Shown: positions 9,013 to 18,088 of the stretch, piece by piece
Layout of the letters: every line of letters begins with the position of its first letter
How positions within the stretch are numbered: position 1 is the stretch's first letter
Source of the DNA: PALSA-911 sp963743035
Lineage (GTDB): Bacteria; Pseudomonadota; Alphaproteobacteria; Acetobacterales; Acetobacteraceae
Direction of reading: 5' to 3'
Length of the DNA stretch: 64,000 nt
NCBI GenBank assembly: GCA_963743035.1
Contig: CAVUOB010000006.1
Coordinates: 1 to 64,000 of the forward strand
Position numbers and translations under genes: made by a program
Notes under the pieces: generated by a model
Databases searched by the model: none
What the model saw: the letters and a program-made list of their open reading frames with translations, nothing else
What the model was told of the DNA's origin: nothing

Positions 9013-10668
9013 ATGAACCCCCGCGGCACAATCGCACAGCTTGCCAAGCTGGTTGGTCAGGACCTCAGTCGCGGCGAACTGAGCCAGGACGCGATGGAAA
9101 CCGGTCCGATGCTGGCCCGTGCCGGCGCTACTGCCGAACTCATCGCCTGCCTCTTCGCCGAGGCTCGCCGCAAGCGCCCCAGCGAACGCGTGATCAATGG
9201 CTATAGCTTCTTGCTTCAGTCGGCGCTTGATGCGTTGAGGCTGGATGCGAGCGAGGGCGATTCTCAGGCACGTCAGGGAATCGAAGACGCGCGCATGGAA
9301 GTCGAGAGGGCTCTCGCCCGGGGCAGCATCGCCACCCCCATACTCATGCTTGTGGCGCGTGCCTTTGTCGAAGCCCAGCTCGACCCGGGTCGCGCCCTGC
9401 AGGAGGCGATGATGGGCGCCATGGAAACCGAGGGGCGCGCGGAAGGCGCCAATATGGAGCCGCCGGCAATCGCGGAACACCTTGCCGAGGTTGCCGAGGC
9501 GCTCGGCCATGATCCCTTTGCCATCCATGCGGAGATCGCAGCGTCCGGGGCGGCATTTCCGGCCGAGCATAAGGCCGCTATGGCCGCTGCGTTTGCCGCG
9601 TCGGACGTCCCGGCCATCCGCGAGGCGGCGCTCGGGTTTGCGCTTGACCCGGACCCCGAGGTAGGCGCGGCGGTCTTGTCCGTTCTCGCAAACGTGGGAC
9701 GCGCGCAGCCGGTCTTGGGCATTTCGGTTGAGCGGCTGGTGCGGATACGTCCGTGGCTGCCGGAGGCGCGTCGCGCCGGCCTTGATGCCGCGATCCGTGT
9801 GTTGCGCCCAAGGGCCGATGCATCCGGGCCCTCGGTGCGGCCTGAGATACGGACCGTGCTTGCCTCGATGTGCGACGGCGCAGGGGCGCAGAGCCTGTTC
9901 GTGCTGGCAAAGCGGGGGCGGCGCTTTGCGCTGGCCTCTGCGCTCGTCAAGGCGGGGATGGGCGTGGCGGACGCCTGGGTGCGCGACGGCATGACGAAAT
10001 CCGAAGCCGATGACCTGATCGAGCAGATCGTTGCCGCAACCGAAGCGGCGGATGTCTCGATCGGGTTTATCGGGAGACGGCTTGCAGACGCGCTTGCGGT
10101 CAATCTGCAGCGGGATGTTCCGCCGCCATTCGGCCTCCTGCAGGTTACCGAGACGCTCGGGCTCGGGTCGTTGCAGCCAGAAGCCATATCGCCGGCCGCG
10201 CTCGTGGATGAATTGCTGGAGGGTCTGCCGCCGGAGCGGACGGATCCGAAGGCCGTGCTTTCGGCGCATCGCGCATCTGCCCGCTGGGCAGATGCGTTTG
10301 AAACGATCGTTTCGTGGTTTGAGGCCGGGGAGGAAGTGGAAGCGCTGCTGCGTCCCATTACGTCGCGCCGCAAGCGGCTCGAGGCGGTGCTTACGCAGTG
10401 TCTTCCGGCGCGGCGCATGTTCTGGGCCGAGCGCTGTGCCTGGATGGCGGCGACAATCCAGGAGGCCACGGACGAAAGTGGCCGGGAGTGGATCGATTTC
10501 GCCCTTGTGGCGCGGGATTTTGCCGGGGATCAGCCGCTGCAGGCGTTTCCGCTTGCGGCGGTGATCGCGGCGGCAACGGTGGACAGTTTCGCGCAGCGCA
10601 GCGCCGAACGAAGCTCCGTGCCAGCGTCTCGACCCGCTCCACGGGCGACACAGCGCCGACGGCGCTGA
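9013..10668 (+). CDS. large helical hypothetical protein (HEAT/ARM-like)
   Basis: 551 residues from the ATG at 9013, chosen because of the AGGAG site 7 nt upstream; the upstream extension is not protein-like. The sequence is almost entirely Ala/Leu/Arg-rich amphipathic helices with repeated patterns such as AIREAALGFALDPDPEVGAA, which resemble HEAT-type repeats. There is no signal peptide or membrane segment, and no catalytic motif was recognised. The last 25 residues are a basic Ser/Arg/Pro tail, possibly disordered or altered. It stands alone, convergent with the solute-binding protein downstream. Function unknown. Confidence 0.6.
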   Translation: MNPRGTIAQLAKLVGQDLSRGELSQDAMETGPMLARAGATAELIACLFAEARRKRPSERVINGYSFLLQSALDALRLDASEGDSQARQGIEDARMEVERALARGSIATPILMLVARAFVEAQLDPGRALQEAMMGAMETEGRAEGANMEPPAIAEHLAEVAEALGHDPFAIHAEIAASGAAFPAEHKAAMAAAFAASDVPAIREAALGFALDPDPEVGAAVLSVLANVGRAQPVLGISVERLVRIRPWLPEARRAGLDAAIRVLRPRADASGPSVRPEIRTVLASMCDGAGAQSLFVLAKRGRRFALASALVKAGMGVADAWVRDGMTKSEADDLIEQIVAATEAADVSIGFIGRRLADALAVNLQRDVPPPFGLLQVTETLGLGSLQPEAISPAALVDELLEGLPPERTDPKAVLSAHRASARWADAFETIVSWFEAGEEVEALLRPITSRRKRLEAVLTQCLPARRMFWAERCAWMAATIQEATDESGREWIDFALVARDFAGDQPLQAFPLAAVIAAATVDSFAQRSAERSSVPASRPAPRATQRRRR

Positions 10669-10740
10669 CGCTTCCAGGATTTATCCTCGCAGAACCGCAG
10701 CCCATGCTTGCGGCCGTTGTGGGGATACGTTCTGGGAATA

Positions 10741-10767
10741 CCGGGGGGCGATACAGCGGCCCCCCGG
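10741..10767. terminator. strong GC hairpin between convergent genes
   Basis: CCGGGGGGC (10741-10749) pairs with GCCCCCCGG (10759-10767) around a 9-nt loop. There is no long T-tract on either side. It lies between the convergent genes ending at 10668 (+) and 10793 (-), so it could serve both as a bidirectional stop. Confidence 0.5.
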
Positions 10768-10792
10768 CCAGCGGGCAGACGTGGATGCTACT

Positions 10793-12022
10793 CTAGGCCT
10801 TGGCCACCAGCGGGCAGAGGCCGGCGTTCAACGGCCGGAACGCCTCATCGGCTGGGGTGACCGCCACCTGCTTCAGCAGGTCCCAGCTGTGCCTGCTCTC
10901 GGACGGCATCTTGGCTTCGAACAGGTATACCGGATGGATCTTCCGCCCGTCCGCCCGGATGATTCCGCCGGCGCCGAAACAATCGTCGTCGGTCTGCATG
11001 GATTTCATCCTCGCCACCGCGGCGGCGCCGCTTTTCTTCGCCTCGGCCGGCCCCATGGCGGAGACCGCCTTCAGGTAGTGGATGGTGCAGGAATAATTCC
11101 CCGCCTGGGCGGAGTTCGGATACTGGTTCACCTTCGGCTTGACGCGGTCCATCCAGGCGCGGGTGCGGTCGTTCAGGTCCCAGTAGAACGCCTCGCTCAT
11201 CAGCAGGCCCTGGGCGATCTCCAGCCCGACCGCGCGCACATCCGTGCTGTAGCAGAGCAGCGCCGCCATCTTCACCCCGGCCTGCACCAGGCCGAATTCG
11301 CGCGCCTGCTTCAGGCAGTTCACGGTATCGGTGCCGGCGTTGCACAGCCCGACCACCTTCGCCCCGGAAGCGCGGGCCTGCAGCAGCGCCGAGGAGAAAT
11401 CCGTGGTTTCCGGGAACGGGTAGACGTTGCTGCCCAGCACCTTGCCCCCGGCATCGGTCACGAACTTGGTCGCGTCGCGCTGCAGCGCCTGGCCGAAGGC
11501 ATAGTTCGGCGTGATGAAGAACCAGCTGTCCCCGCCGGCCTTGGTCATCGCCCCGCCGGTGGATTTCGCCGACATGTAGGTGTCCAGCACCCAGTGGATG
11601 GTGTTCGGCGTGCAGGCGACGCCGGTGAGGTCGGAGGTCGCGGTGGAGGTGGACAGGAACACCTTGTCCTTCTCCTTGCAGATGGTGGAGATCGCCAGCG
11701 CGCAGGAGGAGGCCGCCCCGTCCTCGATCACGTCCACGCCTTCCTGGTCGAACCATTGCTTGGACAGCGAGGCCGCGACATCCGGCTTGTTCTGGTGGTC
11801 GGCGAAGATGACCTCGACGTCGAAGCCCTGGGCCTTGAATTCCTCGACCGCGAATTTCGTGCAGTTCACGCTGGTGGGACCGTTCACATCGCGATACGGC
11901 CCGGACTGGTCGTTCATGACCCCGATCTTGATCACCGGCCGGGTTTGGGCCCGGGTCCGCAACGGTAGTGCAACGGTGGTGGCGGCAGCGGTGCCAATCA
12001 GGCCCCGGCGGGTCAAATGCAT
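10793..12022 (-). CDS. ABC transporter solute-binding protein (branched-chain amino acid type)
   Basis: 409 residues from the ATG at 12022. The N-terminus is a Tat-like signal (LTRRGLIGTAAATTVALPLRTRAQ) followed by the Peripla_BP_6 start IKIGVMNDQSGPYRDVNGP. Later family segments include FFITPNYAFGQALQRDATKF and VVGLCNAGTDTVNCLKQAREFG. It should bind a small solute (amino acid, urea/amide or aromatic acid) in the periplasm. No permease or ATPase genes adjoin it, so it is an orphan that must use components encoded elsewhere. It is divergent from the MFS gene at 12239 across 216 bp; the two may serve the same substrate. Confidence 0.85.
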   Translation of the reverse strand: MHLTRRGLIGTAAATTVALPLRTRAQTRPVIKIGVMNDQSGPYRDVNGPTSVNCTKFAVEEFKAQGFDVEVIFADHQNKPDVAASLSKQWFDQEGVDVIEDGAASSCALAISTICKEKDKVFLSTSTATSDLTGVACTPNTIHWVLDTYMSAKSTGGAMTKAGGDSWFFITPNYAFGQALQRDATKFVTDAGGKVLGSNVYPFPETTDFSSALLQARASGAKVVGLCNAGTDTVNCLKQAREFGLVQAGVKMAALLCYSTDVRAVGLEIAQGLLMSEAFYWDLNDRTRAWMDRVKPKVNQYPNSAQAGNYSCTIHYLKAVSAMGPAEAKKSGAAAVARMKSMQTDDDCFGAGGIIRADGRKIHPVYLFEAKMPSESRHSWDLLKQVAVTPADEAFRPLNAGLCPLVAKA

Positions 12023-12238
12023 GGTCAAGTCTCCCTGTTTGTCGCGCTCTTCGGCGCGCCCAAGGCTCATAGCAGGGCAGGGGGCGAGCGGTCGAGGGGA
12101 ACGGGAACCCGCCGATGGCCCGGCCGAGATGCTTGACCGCACCGGCCGCTTCTTTCAGGCTGGTCGTTCGCTGACCGCATCGTGCCGACCAGAAACAGAA
12201 CCGCCGGGCAACGGCGCCACACTGGGAAGGAGACTTTG

Positions 12239-13567
12239 ATGGAAGCCATTGAAACGCGGACCATGGCGAAGGTGTCCCGGCGGCTCATACCCTTCGTTAT
12301 CATCTGCTATTTCGTCGCCTACCTGGACCGGGTCAATCTGAGCTTCGCTGCGCTGCAGATGAACAAGGACCTGAACTTCACCGCGACCGTCTATGGGATT
12401 GGCGCGGGTGCGTTCTTCATCAGCTATTTCCTGCTGGAAACCCCGTCGAACCTGATCCTGCTGAGGATGGGCGCGCGCCGCTGGATCGCCCGGATCATGT
12501 TCACCTGGGGCATCCTTTCCGGCGCCATGGCCTTTGTCTGGAACGAGTGGAGTTTCTACACCATCCGCTTCCTGTTTGGCGCGGCGGAGGCTGGGTTCTT
12601 TCCCGGGATACTGTTCTACCTGACGTTGTATTTTCCCGCCGCCTATCGCGGGCGCATGATCAGCATGTACATGGTGGCCATCCCGGTCTCGGCGGTGATC
12701 GGCGCGCCGCTGTCCACATCGATCCTCTACATGGATGGTTTTCTCGGCCTCAGGGGCTGGCAATGGGTGTTCATCAGCGAGGCGATCCCGGCGCTGATCC
12801 TGTCGGTCGTGACCTGGTTCTACATGACCGATCATCCATCTTTGGCAAAATGGCTGGAGCCCGACGAGCGCGACTGGCTGGTCAGGCGCCAGGAAGCGGA
12901 GGTACGCCAGCGCGAGGCGGCCCACAGCATGTCGGTATGGCAGGTGCTGCGGAACCCGCGCGTGCTGGCACTCGGCGTGGCCGGCTTCGGCATCGCCTAT
13001 GAGATCTACGGCATGACCTACTTCCTGCCGCAGATCATCAAGCAGTTCGGCCTGACCAACATGCAGACCGGGCTGGTCTCCGCCCTTCCGTTCGCCGTCG
13101 GCGCCATCGGCATGGTCTGGTACGGCAAGCGATCCGATCGCGTGCTGGAGCGACGCAGCCATACCGCGGTGACGTTCCTGATCTCCGCCGTGGGCCTGGT
13201 TCTGGCCGCGCTGACGCCGAACCCCTATTTTCGGCTGTTCAGCCTCTGCTTCGCCTCGTTCGGCATCTTCTCCGTGCTGCCGGTGTTCTGGTCGATGCCG
13301 ACGGCATTCCTGAGCGGCGCGGCCGCGGCCGCTGGCGTGGCGTATATCAACTCGATTGCCAACATCGCCGGTTTCGTCGGCAACTATATCATGGGATGGC
13401 TACGCGACCTGACCGGCAATTTCGACAGCGGCCTGCTGGTGATTGCCGCGGTGTGCAACGTGGCCGCTTTTGCGACCTTGTGTATCCACCACGACAAGGA
13501 ACTGGAACAGACGCCGATCATCGACGACACGCCGCCCGTCCCGGGCACGGTCGCCGAAATCGTCTGA
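12239..13567 (+). CDS. MFS transporter, anion:cation symporter (ACS) type
   Basis: 442 residues from ATG 12239 with a GGAAGGAG site upstream. The N-terminus is typical of the ACS/phthalate-permease type: RLIPFVIICYFVAYLDRVNLSFAA, then YGIGAGAFFISYFLLETPSNLIL (helix 2-3 region) and ARRWIARIMFTWG. About 12 hydrophobic segments are visible. These permeases usually import organic acids such as tartrate, hexuronates or aromatic carboxylates; the substrate here is unknown. It is divergent from a solute-binding protein. Confidence 0.88.
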   Translation: MEAIETRTMAKVSRRLIPFVIICYFVAYLDRVNLSFAALQMNKDLNFTATVYGIGAGAFFISYFLLETPSNLILLRMGARRWIARIMFTWGILSGAMAFVWNEWSFYTIRFLFGAAEAGFFPGILFYLTLYFPAAYRGRMISMYMVAIPVSAVIGAPLSTSILYMDGFLGLRGWQWVFISEAIPALILSVVTWFYMTDHPSLAKWLEPDERDWLVRRQEAEVRQREAAHSMSVWQVLRNPRVLALGVAGFGIAYEIYGMTYFLPQIIKQFGLTNMQTGLVSALPFAVGAIGMVWYGKRSDRVLERRSHTAVTFLISAVGLVLAALTPNPYFRLFSLCFASFGIFSVLPVFWSMPTAFLSGAAAAAGVAYINSIANIAGFVGNYIMGWLRDLTGNFDSGLLVIAAVCNVAAFATLCIHHDKELEQTPIIDDTPPVPGTVAEIV

Positions 13568-13690
13568 TCCTGGACGGCAGCGCCGGTCGCGATCGGGCCG
13601 GAGTGGCAGTGCGGCAGATATCACAAAGTTGTCATGCTTCGCGGCAACGGTCTCCTGTAACAAACCGTCAGCAAACCTGAAGGATTCGTT

Positions 13691-15151
13691 ATGCCGACCG
13701 TTCGCCTATCGCCGCGCACCTTGCTGCTCGCCTCCGCCGCCGTCATCGCCGGGCTCGCCTCTCCCTCCGCCCGGGCCGCGCAGATCACCGGCTTCGCCGC
13801 CGGCGATCTCGTGATCAGCACCGTCTCCTCCTATAACGGCGGCGGGCTGGACAGCGCCGCGCCGATCGTGCTGGCCGAATTCAAGCTCGGCGCCGGCGGC
13901 ACTTCCGCTACGATGGTCGGAACGCTCACGCTGCCGCAGACCGCCAGCGGTGCCAATTCGGCGATCTCCGGCGAATACGGCTCGGCCTCGGAAGGCATTC
14001 TGCAGCGTTCGGTGAACGGCCAGTACCTGACCATCATGGGCTATGGCGTGAACGCCACCGCCTTCAACACCGCGCCGCTGTCGAGCTATGGCACCAATGC
14101 GCTGGGCCAGACCACCAGCCTGACGGGCACCGGCACCACCACGGTGCCGCGCGTGGTCGCGTTGATCGGCGCCGATGCCAGCATCGACACCACCACCGCG
14201 CTGACCGGCGTGTTCAACACCAACAATCCGCGCAGCGCCGCGACCGTGGACGGTTCCTCGTTCTACGTATCGGGCCAGGCTTCCAGCAAGACGGACCCGA
14301 CCCAGGGCGTGTTCTACGCGACCAGGGATGCCACCACCGCGACCGCGATCGACAACAGCACGGATACGCGGGTGGTTTCCATCTTCAACACCGGCAGCGG
14401 CAACACGCTGTATGTCTCGCGCGACCAGAACCCGCCGGGCAGCGGCAGCCAGAACTTCACCAATGTCAGCAGCCTGACCGCGCCCGGCGGCGGCCTGCCG
14501 ACTTCCTCGGCGGGGGTGACCGATACGCATATCGTGCCGGCGGCAAGCCCGTATTCCCTCGGCGGCAACAACGGCTCAATCAACCTGACCGCCAAGACCG
14601 CGAACGGCGTGAACAACGCCCGCATCGGCAGCTTCGTCTATCTCAGCCCGGAGAGCTATTTCTTCGCCAGTGACACGGTCCTGTATGTGGCCGATAGCGG
14701 GCAGCCGAAGAACGGCAACGTCAACAAGGCCGCGCTGGGCGAAGGCGGGTTGCAGAAATGGACGCTGACCGACGGCGTGTGGACGCTGGCCTATGACCTC
14801 TATGCCGGGCTGAACCTGGTGAACAATGCCAATGTCAGCACGCCCACCGCGCCCGGCGTGACCGGCCTGTTCGGGTTGACCGGCCTGGTCGTGGGCGGCC
14901 AGGTCGAGCTGTTCGCCACCAGCTATGGCCTGAACGAGCTGTCGTCCAGCTACCTCTATGAGATCACCGACATGCTGTCGGCGACCAGCCCGGCGGTCGG
15001 CGAGAGCTTCACCACGCTGTATTCGGCCCCGGCCGGCACCTCGATCCGCGGCGTCTCCTTCGCGCCGGTGCCGGAGCCGGCGTCGCTGGCGATTCTCGCT
15101 GCGGGTATCGCCGGGCTTGGCCTGCTGCGCCGGCGCGCCCGCGTGGCCTGA
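13691..15151 (+). CDS. PEP-CTERM sorting-domain protein
   Basis: 486 residues with a signal peptide (ends near ARAAQ) and a C-terminal PEP-CTERM signal: VPEPASLAILAAGIAGLGLL followed by RRRARVA. Such proteins are exported, processed by an exosortase (EpsH family) and displayed at the surface, often with exopolysaccharide. The middle is Gly/Ser/Thr/Ala/Asn-rich beta-type sequence with no recognised enzyme motif. A ribosome site (GAAGGA) precedes the ATG. No exosortase gene is visible in this window. A second PEP-CTERM gene lies at the right end. Confidence 0.88.
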   Translation: MPTVRLSPRTLLLASAAVIAGLASPSARAAQITGFAAGDLVISTVSSYNGGGLDSAAPIVLAEFKLGAGGTSATMVGTLTLPQTASGANSAISGEYGSASEGILQRSVNGQYLTIMGYGVNATAFNTAPLSSYGTNALGQTTSLTGTGTTTVPRVVALIGADASIDTTTALTGVFNTNNPRSAATVDGSSFYVSGQASSKTDPTQGVFYATRDATTATAIDNSTDTRVVSIFNTGSGNTLYVSRDQNPPGSGSQNFTNVSSLTAPGGGLPTSSAGVTDTHIVPAASPYSLGGNNGSINLTAKTANGVNNARIGSFVYLSPESYFFASDTVLYVADSGQPKNGNVNKAALGEGGLQKWTLTDGVWTLAYDLYAGLNLVNNANVSTPTAPGVTGLFGLTGLVVGGQVELFATSYGLNELSSSYLYEITDMLSATSPAVGESFTTLYSAPAGTSIRGVSFAPVPEPASLAILAAGIAGLGLLRRRARVA

Positions 15152-15301
15152 CCTGGGGCAAGGCGGCAGGTCCGATCCCTGCCGCGCAGCCTTGTTCCCG
15201 TCGATGGCGTCAAAATCGATGGCGCCGACGGCCGAATCTGCCCCATCCTGCGCGTAAGCGGCCGCAGCGCCGCCCTTCGCGGTGAATGACAGGTCCGATT
15301 C

Positions 15302-16273
15302 ATGCCGATCAAGACGCCCAGCCGCTACCCCGAACTGGCCGACCCGCAGGCGCAGCCCCGCTATACCGGCATCCCCACCTTCTTCCGCACCCCCTATGCC
15401 GACTCCCTGGCCGATGCCGATATCGGCCTGATCGGCGTGCCCTATGACGGCGGCGTGACTAACCGTTCCGGCGCCCGGCACGGCCCGCGCGCGGTGCGCG
15501 ACCAGTCGGGCCTGCTGCGCCGCATCCATGGCGTGACCGGTGCCATGCCGTTCGCGGGGGCGCGGGTGCGCGACCTCGGCGACGCCTGGATCGAGCATCC
15601 CTATGAGCTCGAGGGCGCGTTGCGGGAGATCCAGGATTTCCTGCAGTCGGTGGTGGGCGCGGGGATCGTGCCGATCTCGGTCGGCGGCGACCACTCCATC
15701 TCCCTGCCTATCCTGCGCGCCGTGGCCGCCGGACGGCCTGTGGGCATGATCCATATCGACGCCCATTGCGACACCGGCGACGACTATCTCGGCTCGCGCT
15801 TTCACCACGGCGCGCCGTTCCGCCGCGCGGTGGAGGAGGGGTTGCTGGACCCGAAGCGGGTGATCCAGATCGGCATTCGCGGCACCACCAACGATCCGGA
15901 CATGTGGGGCTTCAGCACCCGCAGCGGCATGCGGGTGCTGGGGATGGACGAGTTCCAGGATCGCGGCTGGGCCTATGCGGTGGGGGAGGCGAGGCGGGTC
16001 GTCGGCGACGGTCCGATCTATCTGACCTACGACATCGACAGCCTGGACCCCGTGCACGCCCCCGGCACCGGCACGCCGGAAGCGGGCGGCATCACCGCGA
16101 TCGAGGCGCTGCGCCTGCTGCGCGGCCTGCATGGCCTGGACTTCGTCGGCGCCGACCTGGTCGAGGTGGCGCCGTCCTTCGATCCCGGAACGATCACCGC
16201 GTTCAACGCCGCCTCGCTGCTGTTCGAAATCCTCTGTCTGGTGTTCGAGGCGTGGCAGGCGCGCAAGGGCTGA
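15302..16273 (+). CDS. speB: agmatinase/arginase-family ureohydrolase
   Basis: 323 residues, the usual family length. The binuclear manganese motifs are intact: VGGDHSISLPIL, HIDAHCDTGDDY, FHHGAPFRRA and YDIDSLDPVHAPGTGTPEAGG. The enzyme hydrolyses a guanidino compound to an amine plus urea. Agmatine is the commonest substrate, but guanidinobutyrate, guanidinopropionate and guanidine hydrolases share these motifs and cannot be told apart by eye. The gene stands alone, with 150 bp after the PEP-CTERM gene, and is convergent with the Cys-rich peptide gene (stop codons nearly adjacent at 16273/16274). Confidence 0.85.
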   Translation: MPIKTPSRYPELADPQAQPRYTGIPTFFRTPYADSLADADIGLIGVPYDGGVTNRSGARHGPRAVRDQSGLLRRIHGVTGAMPFAGARVRDLGDAWIEHPYELEGALREIQDFLQSVVGAGIVPISVGGDHSISLPILRAVAAGRPVGMIHIDAHCDTGDDYLGSRFHHGAPFRRAVEEGLLDPKRVIQIGIRGTTNDPDMWGFSTRSGMRVLGMDEFQDRGWAYAVGEARRVVGDGPIYLTYDIDSLDPVHAPGTGTPEAGGITAIEALRLLRGLHGLDFVGADLVEVAPSFDPGTITAFNAASLLFEILCLVFEAWQARKG

Positions 16274-16540
16274 TCACTGCGGCACGAGACAAAGCCGGCA
16301 ACCCGCTGGCTCGCAGCAGGGGCGGTGCGGAACGCAGATCCCGCGTCCCCCCAGCGGGGCCGTGCATTGCAGTCCCGGGCAGCAGAACATGTCGACGCCG
16401 CCGCAGGACTGCCCGGCGTGCCGGCAAAGCGGCTGGGCGACGACGGAGCCGAACCGGCCGGCCGTCGCCTGCATCGCCTGCGCATACCGAGTGCTGCTCC
16501 GACGCAGCGAAGCCTGCGCGGTAAGGCCTGGAATCGTCAC
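16274..16540 (-). CDS. Cys-rich precursor peptide with cystine-knot spacing
   Basis: 88 residues from a GTG start. The N-terminus MTIPGLTAQASLRRSSTRY matches the N-terminus of the next peptide (MTLPTFSAEASLFRSRTHY) at most positions, so both carry a common leader. The C-terminal part has ten Cys. The first six (C39, C46, C53-C54, C59, C69) are spaced C-x6-C-x6-CC-x4-C-x9-C, the classical inhibitor-cystine-knot (knottin) pattern; four more follow (C75, C76, C81, C84). It is the last gene of a minus-strand unit with a subtilase and a PatG-like protein. I infer that it is a matured or exported peptide; the activity is unknown. Confidence 0.7.
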   Translation of the reverse strand: MTIPGLTAQASLRRSSTRYAQAMQATAGRFGSVVAQPLCRHAGQSCGGVDMFCCPGLQCTAPLGGRGICVPHRPCCEPAGCRLCLVPQ

Positions 16541-16599
16541 ACCCGTACCCGCCTGTCATTCCGGCCACGATATCGCGGCCGCCGCACGCGACGCCGTCG

Positions 16600-17046
16600 T
16601 CAGCAGGACCTCGTGGTGACGACGCCATGGGCATCCGTGCAGGTCTGCCTGCCCGACCCGGCCACCGGAGTGCAAGTCGGATAGGTTCCGCAACTTCCAC
16701 CCGTGCATGGCCCGCAGGTAACCGGATCGCACACTTCTGCGGCACATGCGCTGACGGACGTCACAGGTGGCTCGCCCACGCAGATCGTCGTGCAGGTGCG
16801 GGCGCAACCGGTCGAGACCTGCGAATTGGGCACACAGGTCCCGCAGGTGAAGATGCAACGCGGCGGTGGGCAGTTACCGTTGCAGATTATCGGTGTGCGC
16901 GGCTGCGGCGATGCTGGCATCTGCGCGAGCCCGAGCATCTGCAACCCGAGACCATCGGCGGTGCCACCGCTCCATCCGCCCGAGAGCCAGTAATGCGTTC
17001 TCGACCTGAAGAGCGACGCCTCGGCGCTGAAGGTCGGTAGGGTCAT
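16600..17046 (-). CDS. second Cys-rich precursor peptide with the same leader
   Basis: 148 residues, starting 37 bp after the PatG-like gene with an AGGAGG site before its ATG. The leader MTLPTFSAEASLFRSRTHYW is shared with the 88-residue peptide downstream. After a Gly/Pro linker the last ~95 residues hold 16 Cys in Thr/Pro/Gly-rich sequence (for example PPRCIFTCGTC and CARTCTTIC), unlike a knottin. It has no classical Sec signal peptide. The conserved leader with divergent Cys-rich cores is what a precursor family handled by one maturation machinery would look like. Confidence 0.7.
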   Translation of the reverse strand: MTLPTFSAEASLFRSRTHYWLSGGWSGGTADGLGLQMLGLAQMPASPQPRTPIICNGNCPPPRCIFTCGTCVPNSQVSTGCARTCTTICVGEPPVTSVSACAAEVCDPVTCGPCTGGSCGTYPTCTPVAGSGRQTCTDAHGVVTTRSC

Positions 17047-17083
17047 GTCATTCCTCCTGTCATCTCGATTGGCGCTACGGTGT

Positions 17084-18052
17084 TCAGCGGTCGTAGTACG
17101 GTGACAGCTTGGTCACCAGGAATGGGAACTCATCCGTTACATCCATCCGCACGAAGCATTTGTCGGTGTAGTCGGTGTTGCGGTTGGTAAACGAGAACAC
17201 GACATCGACGATGTTGCGGGTGCTGCTCAGGCGGGATGGGCGGACTTCCACGCCCGACAGGGAATTATCGCCGGCGAAGGCTTCGGCCGCCCTGGCGTAG
17301 ATCGCCGGATAGCGCATGCAAAGGTAATTCAAGGCCCGGTTTTCGTCGGCGGAGCCGGCATTGTCGGTCATCTGCATGATCCGATCGAACAAGGCCTGTG
17401 CCGCCGGCTCGAACGCGTCCGGCGCGACGCCGTCCGGACGCGGGATCGCCTTGATCAGATCGCTTTGGGAGAAGGTGTAGATCTGGTCGAACACCACGAT
17501 CGGCAGCATCAGCCCGTTGCAGTAATCCGGCGGCGCGACCGGCCCGCGCGCGCCGATCACGGCGCTGATCCATGGGCTCGGTTGGGGTTCCGCCGCGGCG
17601 ATCAAGAGGTCCAGGTCGGTGGGATCGCGCGGCTGCAGAATATAGGTCTCGAGGCCCTGGATGGTCAGGATCCAGCACAATTGCCGCGCCAGGTAGCGGT
17701 TCTCGCGCTGCGTCAGCGCCAGATGCAACGCCTGCTCATCCGTCTTCCCGGCCGTGTCCGCCCGGCCGATAGCCTGAGCCACCTCCTTTTCCACCGATGG
17801 CCGCGGGAACCGGGTCTCGATATGCCCGAGCGCATACACATAGGAGCCGGTGATCCCGCTGTCCTGTGCCGCCATGACCCCACCGCAGGTGGGACAACTC
17901 GGCAGGCTCGCCGGCGCCGCGACATGCGCCGCCACCGGCGGCGGATACGCAACGACCCCGGGTGCAACAACCTCAGATGCGAAGACTGGCGGCGGATGCG
18001 GCTCGCCGTCCGATCCGGCAACGACGGTGCCGGCCGTGTCTGATGGGTCCAT
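17084..18052 (-). CDS. PatG C-terminal-domain-like protein
   Basis: 322 residues from ATG 18052, chosen for the GGGAG site 8 nt upstream (an in-frame ATG at 18073 lacks one). A Pro/Ala/Val-rich N-terminus leads to a possible metal-binding knuckle CPTCGG (C53, C56). Then comes SYVYALGHIETRFPRPSVEKE (residues about 71-90), a block I associate with the C-terminal region of cyanobactin maturation proteases of the PatG type. The rest is mixed alpha/beta, ending in FVRMDVTDEFPFLVTKLSPY. PatG couples such a domain to a subtilase in one chain; here the subtilase is a separate gene in the same unit. It probably acts in peptide recognition or processing. The family assignment rests on memory of the motif. 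Confidence 0.65.
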   Translation of the reverse strand: MDPSDTAGTVVAGSDGEPHPPPVFASEVVAPGVVAYPPPVAAHVAAPASLPSCPTCGGVMAAQDSGITGSYVYALGHIETRFPRPSVEKEVAQAIGRADTAGKTDEQALHLALTQRENRYLARQLCWILTIQGLETYILQPRDPTDLDLLIAAAEPQPSPWISAVIGARGPVAPPDYCNGLMLPIVVFDQIYTFSQSDLIKAIPRPDGVAPDAFEPAAQALFDRIMQMTDNAGSADENRALNYLCMRYPAIYARAAEAFAGDNSLSGVEVRPSRLSSTRNIVDVVFSFTNRNTDYTDKCFVRMDVTDEFPFLVTKLSPYYDR

Positions 18053-18088
18053 GATGGTTCTCCCTTCGATCATCCTGGTTTGAGCGGA

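Noticed and set aside
8956..10269. 437-residue minus-strand ORF
   Set aside because: Antisense to the helical-repeat gene and rich in Arg/His, with no ribosome site.
10781..11968. 395-residue plus-strand ORF
   Set aside because: Antisense to the solute-binding protein gene at 10793-12022; no family-like sequence.
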